Notes: generated by a model not told the origin, from the sequence alone. 7,338 bases of DNA from Campylobacteraceae bacterium (GCA_027023325.1 JALVVQ010000276.1:1-7338); one strand, 5' to 3'; positions 1 to 6,693 are shown, counted from the first letter of the stretch. A program made the numbers and translations.

Positions 1-1393
1 TCTTTATTGTGTTGGTAGAGCCTGGCACACCTGCCGGATAGCCGATAGTGGTAATGTAGAGTCCTTCTCTATCCAGTTTTCCTACTTTATCGAGCTCCAC
101 AAGCATAGCTTGTATCATCTTGGAAGGCGGAAGCACTGAAATCTTAGTCACAGGCTCTATGCCCCAAAGTCCGGAGAGTTGATTGAGCAGTCTGCGCTTG
201 TGTGCAAACGCATAGACTTTTGTCATGGGTCTGAAGCGAGAGATTTTCACCGTACTCCAGCCCGAACTGGTAAGTGAAAGTATCCCTGTAGCACCCAGCT
301 TATCAGCGATATTGACTACCGAACGCTCTATGATGTCATACTTGTCATAGGATTTCCATATCTCTTTTCTTCTAAAGGGATAGATTGCTTCAGTCTGACC
401 AATAATGTTCGCCATCGTCTTGACGACATGGGCAGGATTGTCTCCGATAGCACTCTCCTCGGAGAGCATGACCACATCCGTACCATCCAGTACCGCATTG
501 GCGACATCCGAGACCTCTGCGCGTGTGGCCGTACGACTCTTGGTCATACTCAGTAGCATCTGTGTCGCTGTAATGATCGGCTTGGCGTGCTCGTTGGCTT
601 TGCGTATCAGCATTTTTTGTAGTGTCGGCACCTCATAGTAAGGCACTTCTATACCCAAGTCTCCCCGTGCCACCATAAGCCCATCAGAAATCTTGAGAAT
701 AGCATCGATATGCTCAATTGCATCAAACTTCTCGATTTTGGCGATGATTTTTCCTCCATAGCCCTTCAGCAGTTTTCTTACATTTCTGATATCATCGGAA
801 TTTTGGACAAAAGAGATAGCAAAGAAATCTACCTTGTTTTCCACACCCCAAGCGATATCTTTTCTGTCTTTTTTAGTCAATATGTCAATACCTATCTCCG
901 TATTGGGGAAGTTTACCCCTTTCTTGGAGCTGAGTATGCCATCATTTTCTATGATGACCTCGATCTGATCTTCTATGGAAATCACCTTGGCACGGATCAT
1001 GCCGTCATACAGATAAATATACTCTCCGACTTTGACACGCTCCAATATACGGGGGTAGTTGATACTGACCACATAAGTATTGGCGCTGGTCTGATAGCCT
1101 ACAATTTCTTCAGAGACAAAGGTCAGCATGTCCCCTTTTTTGAGTTCAAAGTTCCGCTCTATCTCACCGATTCTCACTTTGGGACCAGAGATGTCTTGCA
1201 TGACCCCTATAGTTTTATTGAGTTTTTTTGAAACAGTGCGTATTTTTTGTAATGTCTTCAGATGCTCTTCGTGACTTCCATGAGAGAAATTAAGACGAAA
1301 GAGATTGGTACCTGCTTTGATAAGTTTTTCTATCATGCTGGTACTACTGCTTGCTGGTCCGATGGTTGCGAGTATTTTTGTTCTTTTTTTCAT
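1..1393 (-). CDS. pyk: Pyruvate kinase (partial, C-terminal end beyond the left edge)
   Basis: Pyruvate kinase transfers phosphate from phosphoenolpyruvate to ADP, the last step of glycolysis, in the cytosol. The frame is open from an ATG at 1393 to the window edge, giving 464 visible residues. The N-terminus KILATIGPAS and the RLNFSHG motif (R33, N35, S37) are the classic start of the family. The signature with catalytic lysine, IIAKIEKFDAIEH, has K219 and E221. ARGDLG (D245), TATQML (T277) and TRAEVSDVANAVLDGTD follow. The C-terminal domain reaches GYPAGVPGSTNTIK, close to the usual final strand, so only around ten residues should be missing. An in-frame TAA nine bases upstream of the ATG excludes a longer protein. 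No Shine-Dalgarno is visible. It is divergent from the regulator gene. The identification is very secure; the exact end cannot be seen. Confidence 0.97.
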   Translation of the reverse strand, partial: MKKRTKILATIGPASSSTSMIEKLIKAGTNLFRLNFSHGSHEEHLKTLQKIRTVSKKLNKTIGVMQDISGPKVRIGEIERNFELKKGDMLTFVSEEIVGYQTSANTYVVSINYPRILERVKVGEYIYLYDGMIRAKVISIEDQIEVIIENDGILSSKKGVNFPNTEIGIDILTKKDRKDIAWGVENKVDFFAISFVQNSDDIRNVRKLLKGYGGKIIAKIEKFDAIEHIDAILKISDGLMVARGDLGIEVPYYEVPTLQKMLIRKANEHAKPIITATQMLLSMTKSRTATRAEVSDVANAVLDGTDVVMLSEESAIGDNPAHVVKTMANIIGQTEAIYPFRRKEIWKSYDKYDIIERSVVNIADKLGATGILSLTSSGWSTVKISRFRPMTKVYAFAHKRRLLNQLSGLWGIEPVTKISVLPPSKMIQAMLVELDKVGKLDREGLYITTIGYPAGVPGSTNTIK

Positions 1394-1401
1394 AGTGACT
1401 T

Positions 1402-1410
1402 ATTATAACA
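1402..1410 (-). promoter_or_regulatory. Putative pyk promoter, extended -10 (TGTTATAAT)
   Basis: Read on the minus strand, 1410-1402 is TGTTATAAT, a perfect TATAAT hexamer with the TGn extension. No convincing -35 box lies 16-18 bases upstream, which is common for the main sigma factor promoters of Campylobacterota. A transcript would begin at about 1395-1397, only a few bases before the pyk ATG, which would make the mRNA leaderless or nearly so. A poorer hexamer (TATTAT, 1415-1410) is an alternative. Confidence 0.5.
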
Positions 1411-1419
1411 TAATAATGT

Positions 1420-1449
1420 TTGATTAGTATGATGTTAGTATGATATAAT
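1420..1449 (+). promoter_or_regulatory. Putative promoter of the GntR/UTRA regulator gene
   Basis: A perfect -10 hexamer TATAAT lies at 1444-1449, with the TG extension at 1441-1442. A partial -35, TTGATT (four of six matches to TTGACA), sits at 1420-1425 with an 18-base spacer. The predicted start at about 1456 leaves a leader of roughly 20 bases carrying the ribosome binding site. The palindrome at 1439-1463 covers the -10 and the start point, so a bound regulator would block initiation. Confidence 0.65.
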
Positions 1450-1463
1450 GGCACAATATCATA
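1424..1463. promoter_or_regulatory. Putative operator: tandem plus inverted TATGAT half-sites
   Basis: Two exact 10-base direct copies of TTAGTATGAT lie at 1424-1433 and 1435-1444, with an 11-base period (about one helical turn). The second copy also forms the left arm of a perfect inverted repeat, TATGATAT (1439-1446), nine bases, ATATCATA (1456-1463). GntR-family dimers usually bind short inverted repeats near their own promoters, so this is the best candidate operator for the adjacent regulator. The repeats are seen directly; the binding role is inferred. AT-rich promoter DNA makes short repeats easier to find by chance, but 10-base direct and 8-base inverted matches together are hard to dismiss. 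Confidence 0.55.
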
Positions 1464-1465
1464 AT

Positions 1466-1470
1466 AGGAG
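1466..1470 (+). promoter_or_regulatory. Shine-Dalgarno (AGGAG) of the regulator gene
   Basis: AGGAG precedes the ATG at 1476 with a five-base spacer and fixes that codon as the start. It contrasts with the divergent pyk start, which has no recognisable site. Confidence 0.8.
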
Positions 1471-1475
1471 CCTCC

Positions 1476-2186
1476 ATGTTTAGCAAAAATGGCATTCCAC
1501 TCTATTATCAGCTCAAAGAGTACCTACTCAAAGAGATTAGAGATCAGTATCATGCAGGAGACCTGCTTCCCTCTGAAGCCGAGATAGAACAGCGGTATGG
1601 CGTCAGTCGCATTACAGTCCGTAAAGCCATAGAGGAGCTCTCCAGAGAAGGGATTGTGATCAAAAAGCAGGGTAAGGGTACCTTTGTCATGGAAGAGAAG
1701 ATCCTCTATGATGCCAATATTATCGGATCACTCACACAACGGCTCGAAGAACAAAAGCATCAGCTCCAGACGCGATCTATCGAATATATCACCATCTCCG
1801 AGGCGCACCATGCCAAAACACTGCTTCAGTGTGACACGCTGCTGTGTATCAAGCGCTTCCGTATACTCGATGGTGTGCCCTTTGCTCTGATGCTCAATTA
1901 TATCGACAGCAGCAAAGTACCAGACCTACGGCAAAGGTTCAATATCCAATCTCTCTATAGTTTCTACAAAGAAGCGTATGGTATCGCCTTTCACCATGCC
2001 GAAGAGACAGTAGAAGCCAAAGCAGCCACCAAAGAGCAGGCAAAAAAGCTGGGCATCCCTCACAATGCACCTCTGCTGAGTCTACAGCGACTCTCTTACA
2101 GCAAAGACAACACGCCCATGGAGTATTCTGATATTGTGATCAAGGCGGATATGTATAAGCATAAGATTGTTTTGAAGAAATCCTAA
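1476..2186 (+). CDS. GntR-family transcriptional regulator with UTRA effector domain (HutC/PhnF subfamily)
   Basis: This is a 236-residue DNA-binding regulator, a typical length for the HutC/UTRA subfamily. Residues 7-72 form the winged helix: PLYYQLKEYLLKEI, then LPSEAEIEQRYGVSRITVRKA as the helix-turn-helix, then the wing KKQGKGTFV. Residues 82-232 form the UTRA ligand-binding domain, ending in the characteristic PMEYSDIVIKADMYKHKI stretch. UTRA domains bind small metabolites such as sugar phosphates, histidine intermediates or phosphonates, and release DNA on binding. The gene converges on the transporter/phosphodiesterase operon, with 20 bases between stop codons. Its own promoter holds a candidate operator, so autoregulation plus control of the operon is the natural model. 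The operon's promoter lies outside the window, so shared operators cannot be checked here. The effector is unknown; a phosphodiester or its breakdown product is a guess from context. Confidence 0.93.
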   Translation: MFSKNGIPLYYQLKEYLLKEIRDQYHAGDLLPSEAEIEQRYGVSRITVRKAIEELSREGIVIKKQGKGTFVMEEKILYDANIIGSLTQRLEEQKHQLQTRSIEYITISEAHHAKTLLQCDTLLCIKRFRILDGVPFALMLNYIDSSKVPDLRQRFNIQSLYSFYKEAYGIAFHHAEETVEAKAATKEQAKKLGIPHNAPLLSLQRLSYSKDNTPMEYSDIVIKADMYKHKIVLKKS

Positions 2187-2206
2187 TGACAGAGATATTG
2201 TAGCTA

Positions 2207-3019
2207 TCACACCAAAAAATCCGTAAAAACACTCCTGACGCCATACGAGAACATCCGTGCTTTCTCCTCTGGTGTATTGACTGTATAGACATTCACAATA
2301 ATCCTAGCCTCGGTGAGCGCTCTCACCAGTGCTTCAGTGACGATTTCGATATCACAATGATAACACTGCACGCCCTTCTCTTTTAAATACAGAATTAAAT
2401 TATCAGGATGGGCATGCTCCTGGAGTAATGCTCTCTCGATATGGGGGGTGAGCTGACCGACTTGTGCAATGTAGTCGTGATTGAAGGAGGAGAGAAGCAC
2501 CTCTGCTTCCATGCCTAGCTCTTCTATCACGGCAAGGGTCTTTGGGACGGCAAGGGTATCAAAGGGGGTATGGGACATATCCTTGATCTCCACATTGACC
2601 GGCATGTGGTGGTGCCTGCAAAAAGAAAGTGCCTCTGCCAGCGTCATGATGCGCTGAATCGGGAGTGCCTCCACTGTCGCCCTCTCCACACTACCAGAAG
2701 CGATGGTACCAAAAGGATCTTTGATAGCAAACCAAGAGGAAAAATCCAATTCCAAAAGTGCCGCATAGGGATAATCAATGACTGTATAGGGAGGCGTAAA
2801 CCCCTTTCTCTGCGCTGCATCACTGGTACGCTCTAGTGTATCATCATGAATGATAATGGGGACTCCATCACTAGAAAACCCGACATCCAATTCTATAAAG
2901 TCACATTTGCCAAGACTGGCTTCAAATGCACTCATGGTATTTTCTGCCCTGACGGCTCTGTGCCCACGGTGTGCTGCGATCAGCGCATCTTCCGAAAATC
3001 TATCCCAAAACCCCATCAT
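2207..3019 (-). CDS. Glycerophosphodiester phosphodiesterase (GDPD family, UgpQ-like)
   Basis: GDPD enzymes hydrolyse glycerophosphodiesters to glycerol 3-phosphate and an alcohol, using a divalent metal on a TIM barrel. The 270-residue protein has the signature residues in order: H17-R18-G19, E26-N27-T28 (HRGHRAVRAENT, with alanine where proline is usual), E43-L-D45, H58-D-D and the NVEIK strand with E144 and K146. The C-terminal VYTVNTPEEKARMFSYGVRSVFTD is the typical last barrel strand. No signal peptide is present, which fits a cytosolic UgpQ-type enzyme rather than periplasmic GlpQ. The start overlaps the preceding metallophosphodiesterase stop in ATGATG. The ATG at 3019 makes a 4-base ATGA overlap, and the second ATG at 3016 is equally possible. 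Translational coupling is likely. It is the last gene of the operon. Family assignment is secure; the true substrate is not shown. Confidence 0.94.
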   Translation of the reverse strand: MMGFWDRFSEDALIAAHRGHRAVRAENTMSAFEASLGKCDFIELDVGFSSDGVPIIIHDDTLERTSDAAQRKGFTPPYTVIDYPYAALLELDFSSWFAIKDPFGTIASGSVERATVEALPIQRIMTLAEALSFCRHHHMPVNVEIKDMSHTPFDTLAVPKTLAVIEELGMEAEVLLSSFNHDYIAQVGQLTPHIERALLQEHAHPDNLILYLKEKGVQCYHCDIEIVTEALVRALTEARIIVNVYTVNTPEEKARMFSYGVRSVFTDFLV

Positions 3020-3816
3020 TCTGACCGAGAACCATCCTCGTAATACATCTTTTCATCCAGATACTCATGATGATGCACACGCAGTATATCCTCGTCTAGA
3101 ATCTCCATCACAGCATAGGTGGGTCTCTCTCTGTTGGTCAGATACTCCAATTTCTCATAGGGCTGATAGGCGACCTGAAATGTCGTACTGCGGGTCGCAT
3201 GCATACCAAGTGTACCTCGACTGACATGCATGATACGATGCAAGTGACCAAAAGTAATATGCTTGATATTTTTACGCTTATCCACGAGTGCCCAAAATGC
3301 CTCTTTGCTGCGAAAATCTGCCTCTACATCCATCTCGTAGAGTCCTGAATCCACAGGATGGTGGTGCATAAAAAGATACAGGGGCTGTTTTCTATATTTC
3401 ACCAATGCTTTTTTGAGCCACTTGAGGCGTTTTTCACAGAATTCTCCATAGCGCTCACCCTCTACCAGCGTATCCAGGAAGAGGAATGCTTTTCCGTCCA
3501 CCTCTTGGGCATACTGCACAAATCCTCCGTTAAAATACTCGGGGAAAAACTTGGAAAACGCCTCACGCATATCATGGTTTCCCAAGATAGGGTAGACGGG
3601 TATTTTTGATTTTTTGATGATTTTTGAAAGAATCTCATAGGCGCCGTCTGAGGCGACATCAGCCAAATCTCCTGTAATGACAATAAACGCTGCATCTGCA
3701 TGAAACTGGTTGGCACTCTTAATCGCCCGCTTCAAACGATATGCGGGATTCAGTCCATAGATATTTCCTCTATCGACACCCGAAAGATGGGTGTCTGTAA
3801 TCTGTATAATCTTCAT
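3016..3816 (-). CDS. Class III metallophosphodiesterase (GpdQ/CpdA family)
   Basis: This 266-residue calcineurin-like phosphoesterase has every binuclear metal ligand of the class III cyclic nucleotide phosphodiesterase family: D8 and H10 (ITDTHL), D50 (TGDLAD), N80-H81 (GNHD), H152 (FMHHHPV), and H191 and H193 (GHLHR). The first four positions coincide with the residue numbers recalled for Enterobacter GpdQ (D8, H10, D50, N80), a glycerophosphodiesterase of similar length. Related CpdA enzymes hydrolyse cAMP, so family membership alone does not settle substrate. The absence of a signal peptide implies cytosolic action. Four bases separate it from the upstream permease gene and it overlaps the GDPD gene by four, so it belongs to the transporter operon. 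That context favours an imported diester over cAMP signalling. The Shine-Dalgarno is weak, suggesting coupling. Confidence 0.92.
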   Translation of the reverse strand: MKIIQITDTHLSGVDRGNIYGLNPAYRLKRAIKSANQFHADAAFIVITGDLADVASDGAYEILSKIIKKSKIPVYPILGNHDMREAFSKFFPEYFNGGFVQYAQEVDGKAFLFLDTLVEGERYGEFCEKRLKWLKKALVKYRKQPLYLFMHHHPVDSGLYEMDVEADFRSKEAFWALVDKRKNIKHITFGHLHRIMHVSRGTLGMHATRSTTFQVAYQPYEKLEYLTNRERPTYAVMEILDEDILRVHHHEYLDEKMYYEDGSRSE

Positions 3817-3820
3817 TTCT

Positions 3821-4675
3821 TTAGTGCTTGTTTCTATTCATATATAGATTGATTGTTGCTACGATAGTAATAAACAGGACAATCATAAAAGAGACTGCAT
3901 TGAGCACAGGTGTCGAGCTAAATTTGATCCTTGAGTACAGATCCACGGGTAGTGTAGGATCTGAGCCCACCAAGAATATCGTGGTGTTGAAGTTTGAGAA
4001 GCTCATCAGGAAGGCCACCACAAAAGCACCCATAATCGCTGGCCTCAAGAAAGGTATAGTGACATATCGGATAGATTCCAGTCTAGTTGCTTTGAGACTC
4101 AAAGCTGCCTCCTCGAGCGTCGGATCAAACTTTTTGAGTCTGGCACTTACCAGTAGCATGACATAGGTCGCCCCAAAAGAAAACTGCCCAAACACAACAA
4201 GCCAAAAACCAGGACTGAAAAACTCTGCCTCAATACCAAATTTAGTCTCCAAAAGCCCACCCACATAGGTAGAGCTCAACAAGATAGAAATACCTAGAAT
4301 GACACCAGGGATAACCAGCGGCGCGATAGCAAAGAAATACAATAGACCCTTGAATCTAAATCGCTCCTGCTCAAATAGCAGCGCTGCTATCGTACCAATA
4401 ACCGTAGAGATAGTGGCCATTGCAAAGGCAGTCAAGACACTGATCCATATACTCTGCATCAACCCCTCATCTGCGAAAAGTCCTATACGGTCATTCGTGT
4501 TGGCAAAGAACCAATCCAGTGTAAACCCTTTCCAGGGCAATGCAATAAAATTGGAATCATTGAATGCGAGCACTACGACGGCTGCAAGCGGTATTAGAAG
4601 GAATATAAAAAACAGTATCGTGTAGATTCTGTATCCTGTCTTGTATAAAGGCGTATTAGGAAGTGATCGTATCAT
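3821..4675 (-). CDS. ABC transporter permease, PotC-like
   Basis: This is the second inner-membrane permease of a spermidine/putrescine-family importer, 284 residues. Six hydrophobic segments are visible at roughly residues 18-38, 77-100, 112-135, 156-178, 213-236 and 257-277, matching the PotC fold. The cytoplasmic coupling loop is LEEAALSLKATRLESIRYVTI (about 187-207), followed by PFLRP. The alanine pair and downstream proline are kept, but the normally conserved glycine of EAA-x3-G is lysine (K195). The ATG at 4675 lies two bases after the PotB-like stop, with AGGG (4687-4684) eight bases upstream as a plausible ribosome site. Together with the PotB-like protein it should form the translocation channel energised by the PotA-like ATPase. 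Family is secure, ligand unknown. Confidence 0.93.
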   Translation of the reverse strand: MIRSLPNTPLYKTGYRIYTILFFIFLLIPLAAVVVLAFNDSNFIALPWKGFTLDWFFANTNDRIGLFADEGLMQSIWISVLTAFAMATISTVIGTIAALLFEQERFRFKGLLYFFAIAPLVIPGVILGISILLSSTYVGGLLETKFGIEAEFFSPGFWLVVFGQFSFGATYVMLLVSARLKKFDPTLEEAALSLKATRLESIRYVTIPFLRPAIMGAFVVAFLMSFSNFNTTIFLVGSDPTLPVDLYSRIKFSSTPVLNAVSFMIVLFITIVATINLYMNRNKH

Positions 4676-4677
4676 AA

Positions 4678-5532
4678 TTATTGCCCTACCTTATCAAGTT
4701 TTTGTCCGGAGAGTTTGAGTGCGACCCAAATCACAGCCGATGAAAGCATCAGCAACAAGAATCCAAATGCTGCACCTGTATTCCAATTGAAGGTCATCAA
4801 GAACTGGTTATATATCTGTTCAGTAAACCAGAGTGAGCTTTTCCCACCTAGGATATTGGGTGCGACATAGTCACCAATGACCAACATAAAGACGATAATG
4901 GCACCATTGGTGATCCCTGGCATGGCATGAGGAATAATAATGCTCTTGAATATCGTAAACTTGGAGGCGCCCAAGTCACTGGCTGCCTCGATGAGTGAAT
5001 CATCCAGACTCTCCAGTGTCGTCATAACAGGCACGATCATAAAGAGCATGGACATATACAATAGTCCTATAGACATACTGATATTTGTATAGAGGAGTTT
5101 GAGCGGTTTATCTATCAAGCCGATCCAAATCAAAAACTCATTGATAGCACCATGGTCTCCGAGCACAATGACCCAACCATAAATCGTGACAAGCTCGCCA
5201 ATCCATAGCGGAATCAAAAGCAACAATGTCAAGAAACTGGCATACTTTCGGGAGACCACTTTGGTCAGATAAAATGCGATAGGAAATGTCACCACAAACG
5301 CTAATAGTGTAATGCCGATCGCATACGCTGCTGTATTAACAAAAGTCAGCCAATAGATTTGGTCCTGAAAGAATGTTGCATAATTGCTAAGAGACCACAC
5401 CATCGTGCCGGCATCATTTTCTGCTTTGAATGAACTCACAAAGAGGTCAATGTGTGGAATGATAATCAAAAGTACCAGCCACAACAAAACAGGAATGACA
5501 AGAAAATAGAATGCTTTTTGACTACTTTTCAT
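4678..5532 (-). CDS. ABC transporter permease, PotB-like
   Basis: This is the first inner-membrane permease of the importer, 284 residues, with six predicted membrane segments at about 8-30, 65-90, 99-125, 150-172, 208-228 and 254-275. The EAA coupling loop IEAASDLGASKFTIFKSIIIP (181-201) is canonical, including the glycine at 188. The segment GDYVAPNILGG (220-230) matches the conserved GDF-x-P-x-LLGG stretch typical of PotB-type permeases. It starts at an ATG at 5532, three bases after the ATPase stop. Its Shine-Dalgarno is embedded in the last two ATPase codons (AAGGAT), which favours coupled translation and near-equal amounts of the two subunits. Family is secure, ligand unknown. Confidence 0.94.
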   Translation of the reverse strand: MKSSQKAFYFLVIPVLLWLVLLIIIPHIDLFVSSFKAENDAGTMVWSLSNYATFFQDQIYWLTFVNTAAYAIGITLLAFVVTFPIAFYLTKVVSRKYASFLTLLLLIPLWIGELVTIYGWVIVLGDHGAINEFLIWIGLIDKPLKLLYTNISMSIGLLYMSMLFMIVPVMTTLESLDDSLIEAASDLGASKFTIFKSIIIPHAMPGITNGAIIVFMLVIGDYVAPNILGGKSSLWFTEQIYNQFLMTFNWNTGAAFGFLLLMLSSAVIWVALKLSGQKLDKVGQ

Positions 5533-5535
5533 CTG

Positions 5536-6591
5536 TTAATCCTTATAGCATTTGATATCATCGTAAGTAATACCTACTGTGATATGATCACCCTCTTTTA
5601 GACCTTCAAATTTGGCGTTTTGGGGTAGAGAAATCAATATAATATCTCCCGTTTCCGAGACAACAGACATCTTGGTATTGGCACCATCGAAGAGAATTGT
5701 TTTAATCTCCACATTGAAACCATCGACATTTTCCAAATCTTCAGCAGGATCAACCACAAAAGCTTCCGGTCGCATATACGCAACAATAGGATCGAAGTCC
5801 AAATTTGGTCTCTTGATCTTCCAACCACTCTTGGTTGTAATATGATCTCCCTCTCTACCAGTAATCTCAAGACGGTTGTTTTCACCGACAAAGCCTGCGA
5901 CAAAACCCGTAGCAGGATGCTTATAGAGATTTCTAGGTGTATCGACCTGCTCTAGGAAACCTTTGTTCATGACGGCTACTCGGTCGCTCATGACCAATGC
6001 TTCAGACTGGTCATGGGTAATATAGATAAAGGTGGTGCCAATCTCCTTTTGAAGAATCTTAAGTTCGACCTTCATGTGCTCTCTCAGTTTTCTATCCAAG
6101 GCACTCAATGGCTCATCCAGGAGCAATATTTTGGGTTTCATCACTAAGCTTCTGGCAATAGCCACACGCTGTTTTTGTCCGCCTGAAAGCTCATTGATCT
6201 TTTTCTTTTCAAATCCTACAAGACCTACACGACTCAGCATATCTTCCACTCTGCTTGCTACTTCATCTTTGGGTAGTTTTTTTCTTCTAAGCCCGAAGGC
6301 TACATTGTCATAGACATTCATCATGGGAAAGAGTGCCAGTGACTGAAAAACGATATTTACAGGACGGTCTTCAGGTGAAATACCCTTCATCGACTCGCCA
6401 TTGATTACTACATCACCGACACCCTCTTCCAGAAATCCTGCTATGATTCTCAATAGTGTCGTTTTGCCACATCCCGATGGCCCCAGTACGGAGATAAACT
6501 CTCCCTCCTTGACTGACATATTTATTTTGTCAACCGCAATAAAATCATCGAAATGCTTTGACAGATTTTTCAATTCCAACACACTACTCAT
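5536..6591 (-). CDS. ABC transporter ATP-binding protein, PotA-like
   Basis: This is the ATPase that powers the importer, 351 residues from the chosen start. The nucleotide-binding domain shows Walker A GPSGCGKTT (37-45), the Q-loop VFQSLALFP (Q83), signature LSGGQKQRVAIARS (135-148), Walker B ILLLDEPLSALD (155-166) and the switch histidine in YITHDQSEA (H193). Residues from about 235 onward form the C-terminal TOBE-type regulatory domain (AYMRPEAFVV is its usual landmark). The Q-loop reads SLALFPMM where polyamine PotA proteins usually have SYALFPHM. The ATG at 6591 is chosen because AGGGAG lies five bases upstream and the protein then begins MSSVLELKNLSKHF like its relatives. A longer reading would need a TTG at 6654 and adds 21 residues without family support. 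Confidence 0.94.
   Translation of the reverse strand: MSSVLELKNLSKHFDDFIAVDKINMSVKEGEFISVLGPSGCGKTTLLRIIAGFLEEGVGDVVINGESMKGISPEDRPVNIVFQSLALFPMMNVYDNVAFGLRRKKLPKDEVASRVEDMLSRVGLVGFEKKKINELSGGQKQRVAIARSLVMKPKILLLDEPLSALDRKLREHMKVELKILQKEIGTTFIYITHDQSEALVMSDRVAVMNKGFLEQVDTPRNLYKHPATGFVAGFVGENNRLEITGREGDHITTKSGWKIKRPNLDFDPIVAYMRPEAFVVDPAEDLENVDGFNVEIKTILFDGANTKMSVVSETGDIILISLPQNAKFEGLKEGDHITVGITYDDIKCYKD
5539..5544 (-). promoter_or_regulatory. Shine-Dalgarno of the PotB-like gene inside the ATPase coding end
   Basis: On the minus strand AAGGAT forms the last two sense codons (Lys-Asp) of the ATPase and ends six bases before the permease ATG at 5532. The overlap of coding and ribosome-binding sequence supports translational coupling. 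Confidence 0.7.
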
Positions 6592-6596
6592 ACTAA

Positions 6597-6603
6597 CTCC
6601 CTC
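6597..6603 (-). promoter_or_regulatory. Shine-Dalgarno (GAGGGAG) of the PotA-like gene
   Basis: On the minus strand GAGGGAG ends five bases before the ATG at 6591. It is the strongest ribosome site on this strand and decides the start of the ATPase gene against the upstream in-frame TTG at 6654. Confidence 0.8.
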
Positions 6604-6609
6604 ATTTGG

Positions 6610-6643
6610 ATATACAGCAAAGCTCTTACAAGCGCTGATATAT
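6610..6643 (-). other. Weak imperfect stem-loop in the ATPase leader
   Basis: ATATACAGC (6610-6618) can pair with GCTGATATAT (6634-6643) with one bulged base at 6638 and a 15-base loop. The stem is mostly A-T pairs, so it is marginal. It sits a few bases before the ATPase ribosome site and could modestly affect translation, but chance is an adequate explanation. Confidence 0.2.
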
Positions 6644-6657
6644 AGCCATTTCAAACG

Positions 6658-6682
6658 CTACCAGAGAGAAATGCTCTGGTAG
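6658..6682 (-). other. Intergenic stem-loop between the binding-protein and ATPase genes
   Basis: CTACCAGAG (6658-6666) and CTCTGGTAG (6674-6682) form a perfect 9-bp stem with a 7-base loop, beginning 11 bases after the binding-protein stop codon. On the transcribed strand it is followed by CGTTTGAAATGG rather than a run of T, so it is not a classical intrinsic terminator. Hairpins in this position of importer operons commonly protect the upstream message from 3' exonucleases or terminate partially, giving more binding protein than membrane subunits. The structure is seen; the role is inferred. Confidence 0.65.
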
Positions 6683-6693
6683 TTGTCGTGCTG

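Noticed and set aside
405..638. A 77-codon plus-strand open frame
   Set aside because: It is antisense to the conserved C-terminal half of pyruvate kinase and has no independent coding evidence.
710..1231. A 173-codon plus-strand open frame
   Set aside because: It lies entirely antisense to pyruvate kinase, whose full set of catalytic motifs is intact. It has no ribosome site or recognisable domain.
1424..1463. A CRISPR-like or transposon-end repeat
   Set aside because: There are only two short direct copies and one inverted copy confined to a promoter region, with no spacers, transposase or target duplication. An operator is the simpler reading.
2850..3224. Plus-strand open frames across the junction of the two phosphodiesterase genes
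   Set aside because: Both minus-strand genes here have complete family motifs. The plus-strand frames have no domain or ribosome site.
6592..6654. A longer ATPase start at a TTG (6654)
   Set aside because: It adds 21 residues not typical of the family, uses a rare start codon, and ignores the strong GAGGGAG site before the ATG at 6591.
6658..6682. Calling the hairpin a rho-independent terminator
   Set aside because: The stem is good but no T-run follows on the transcribed strand, and the downstream genes clearly belong to the same transporter.
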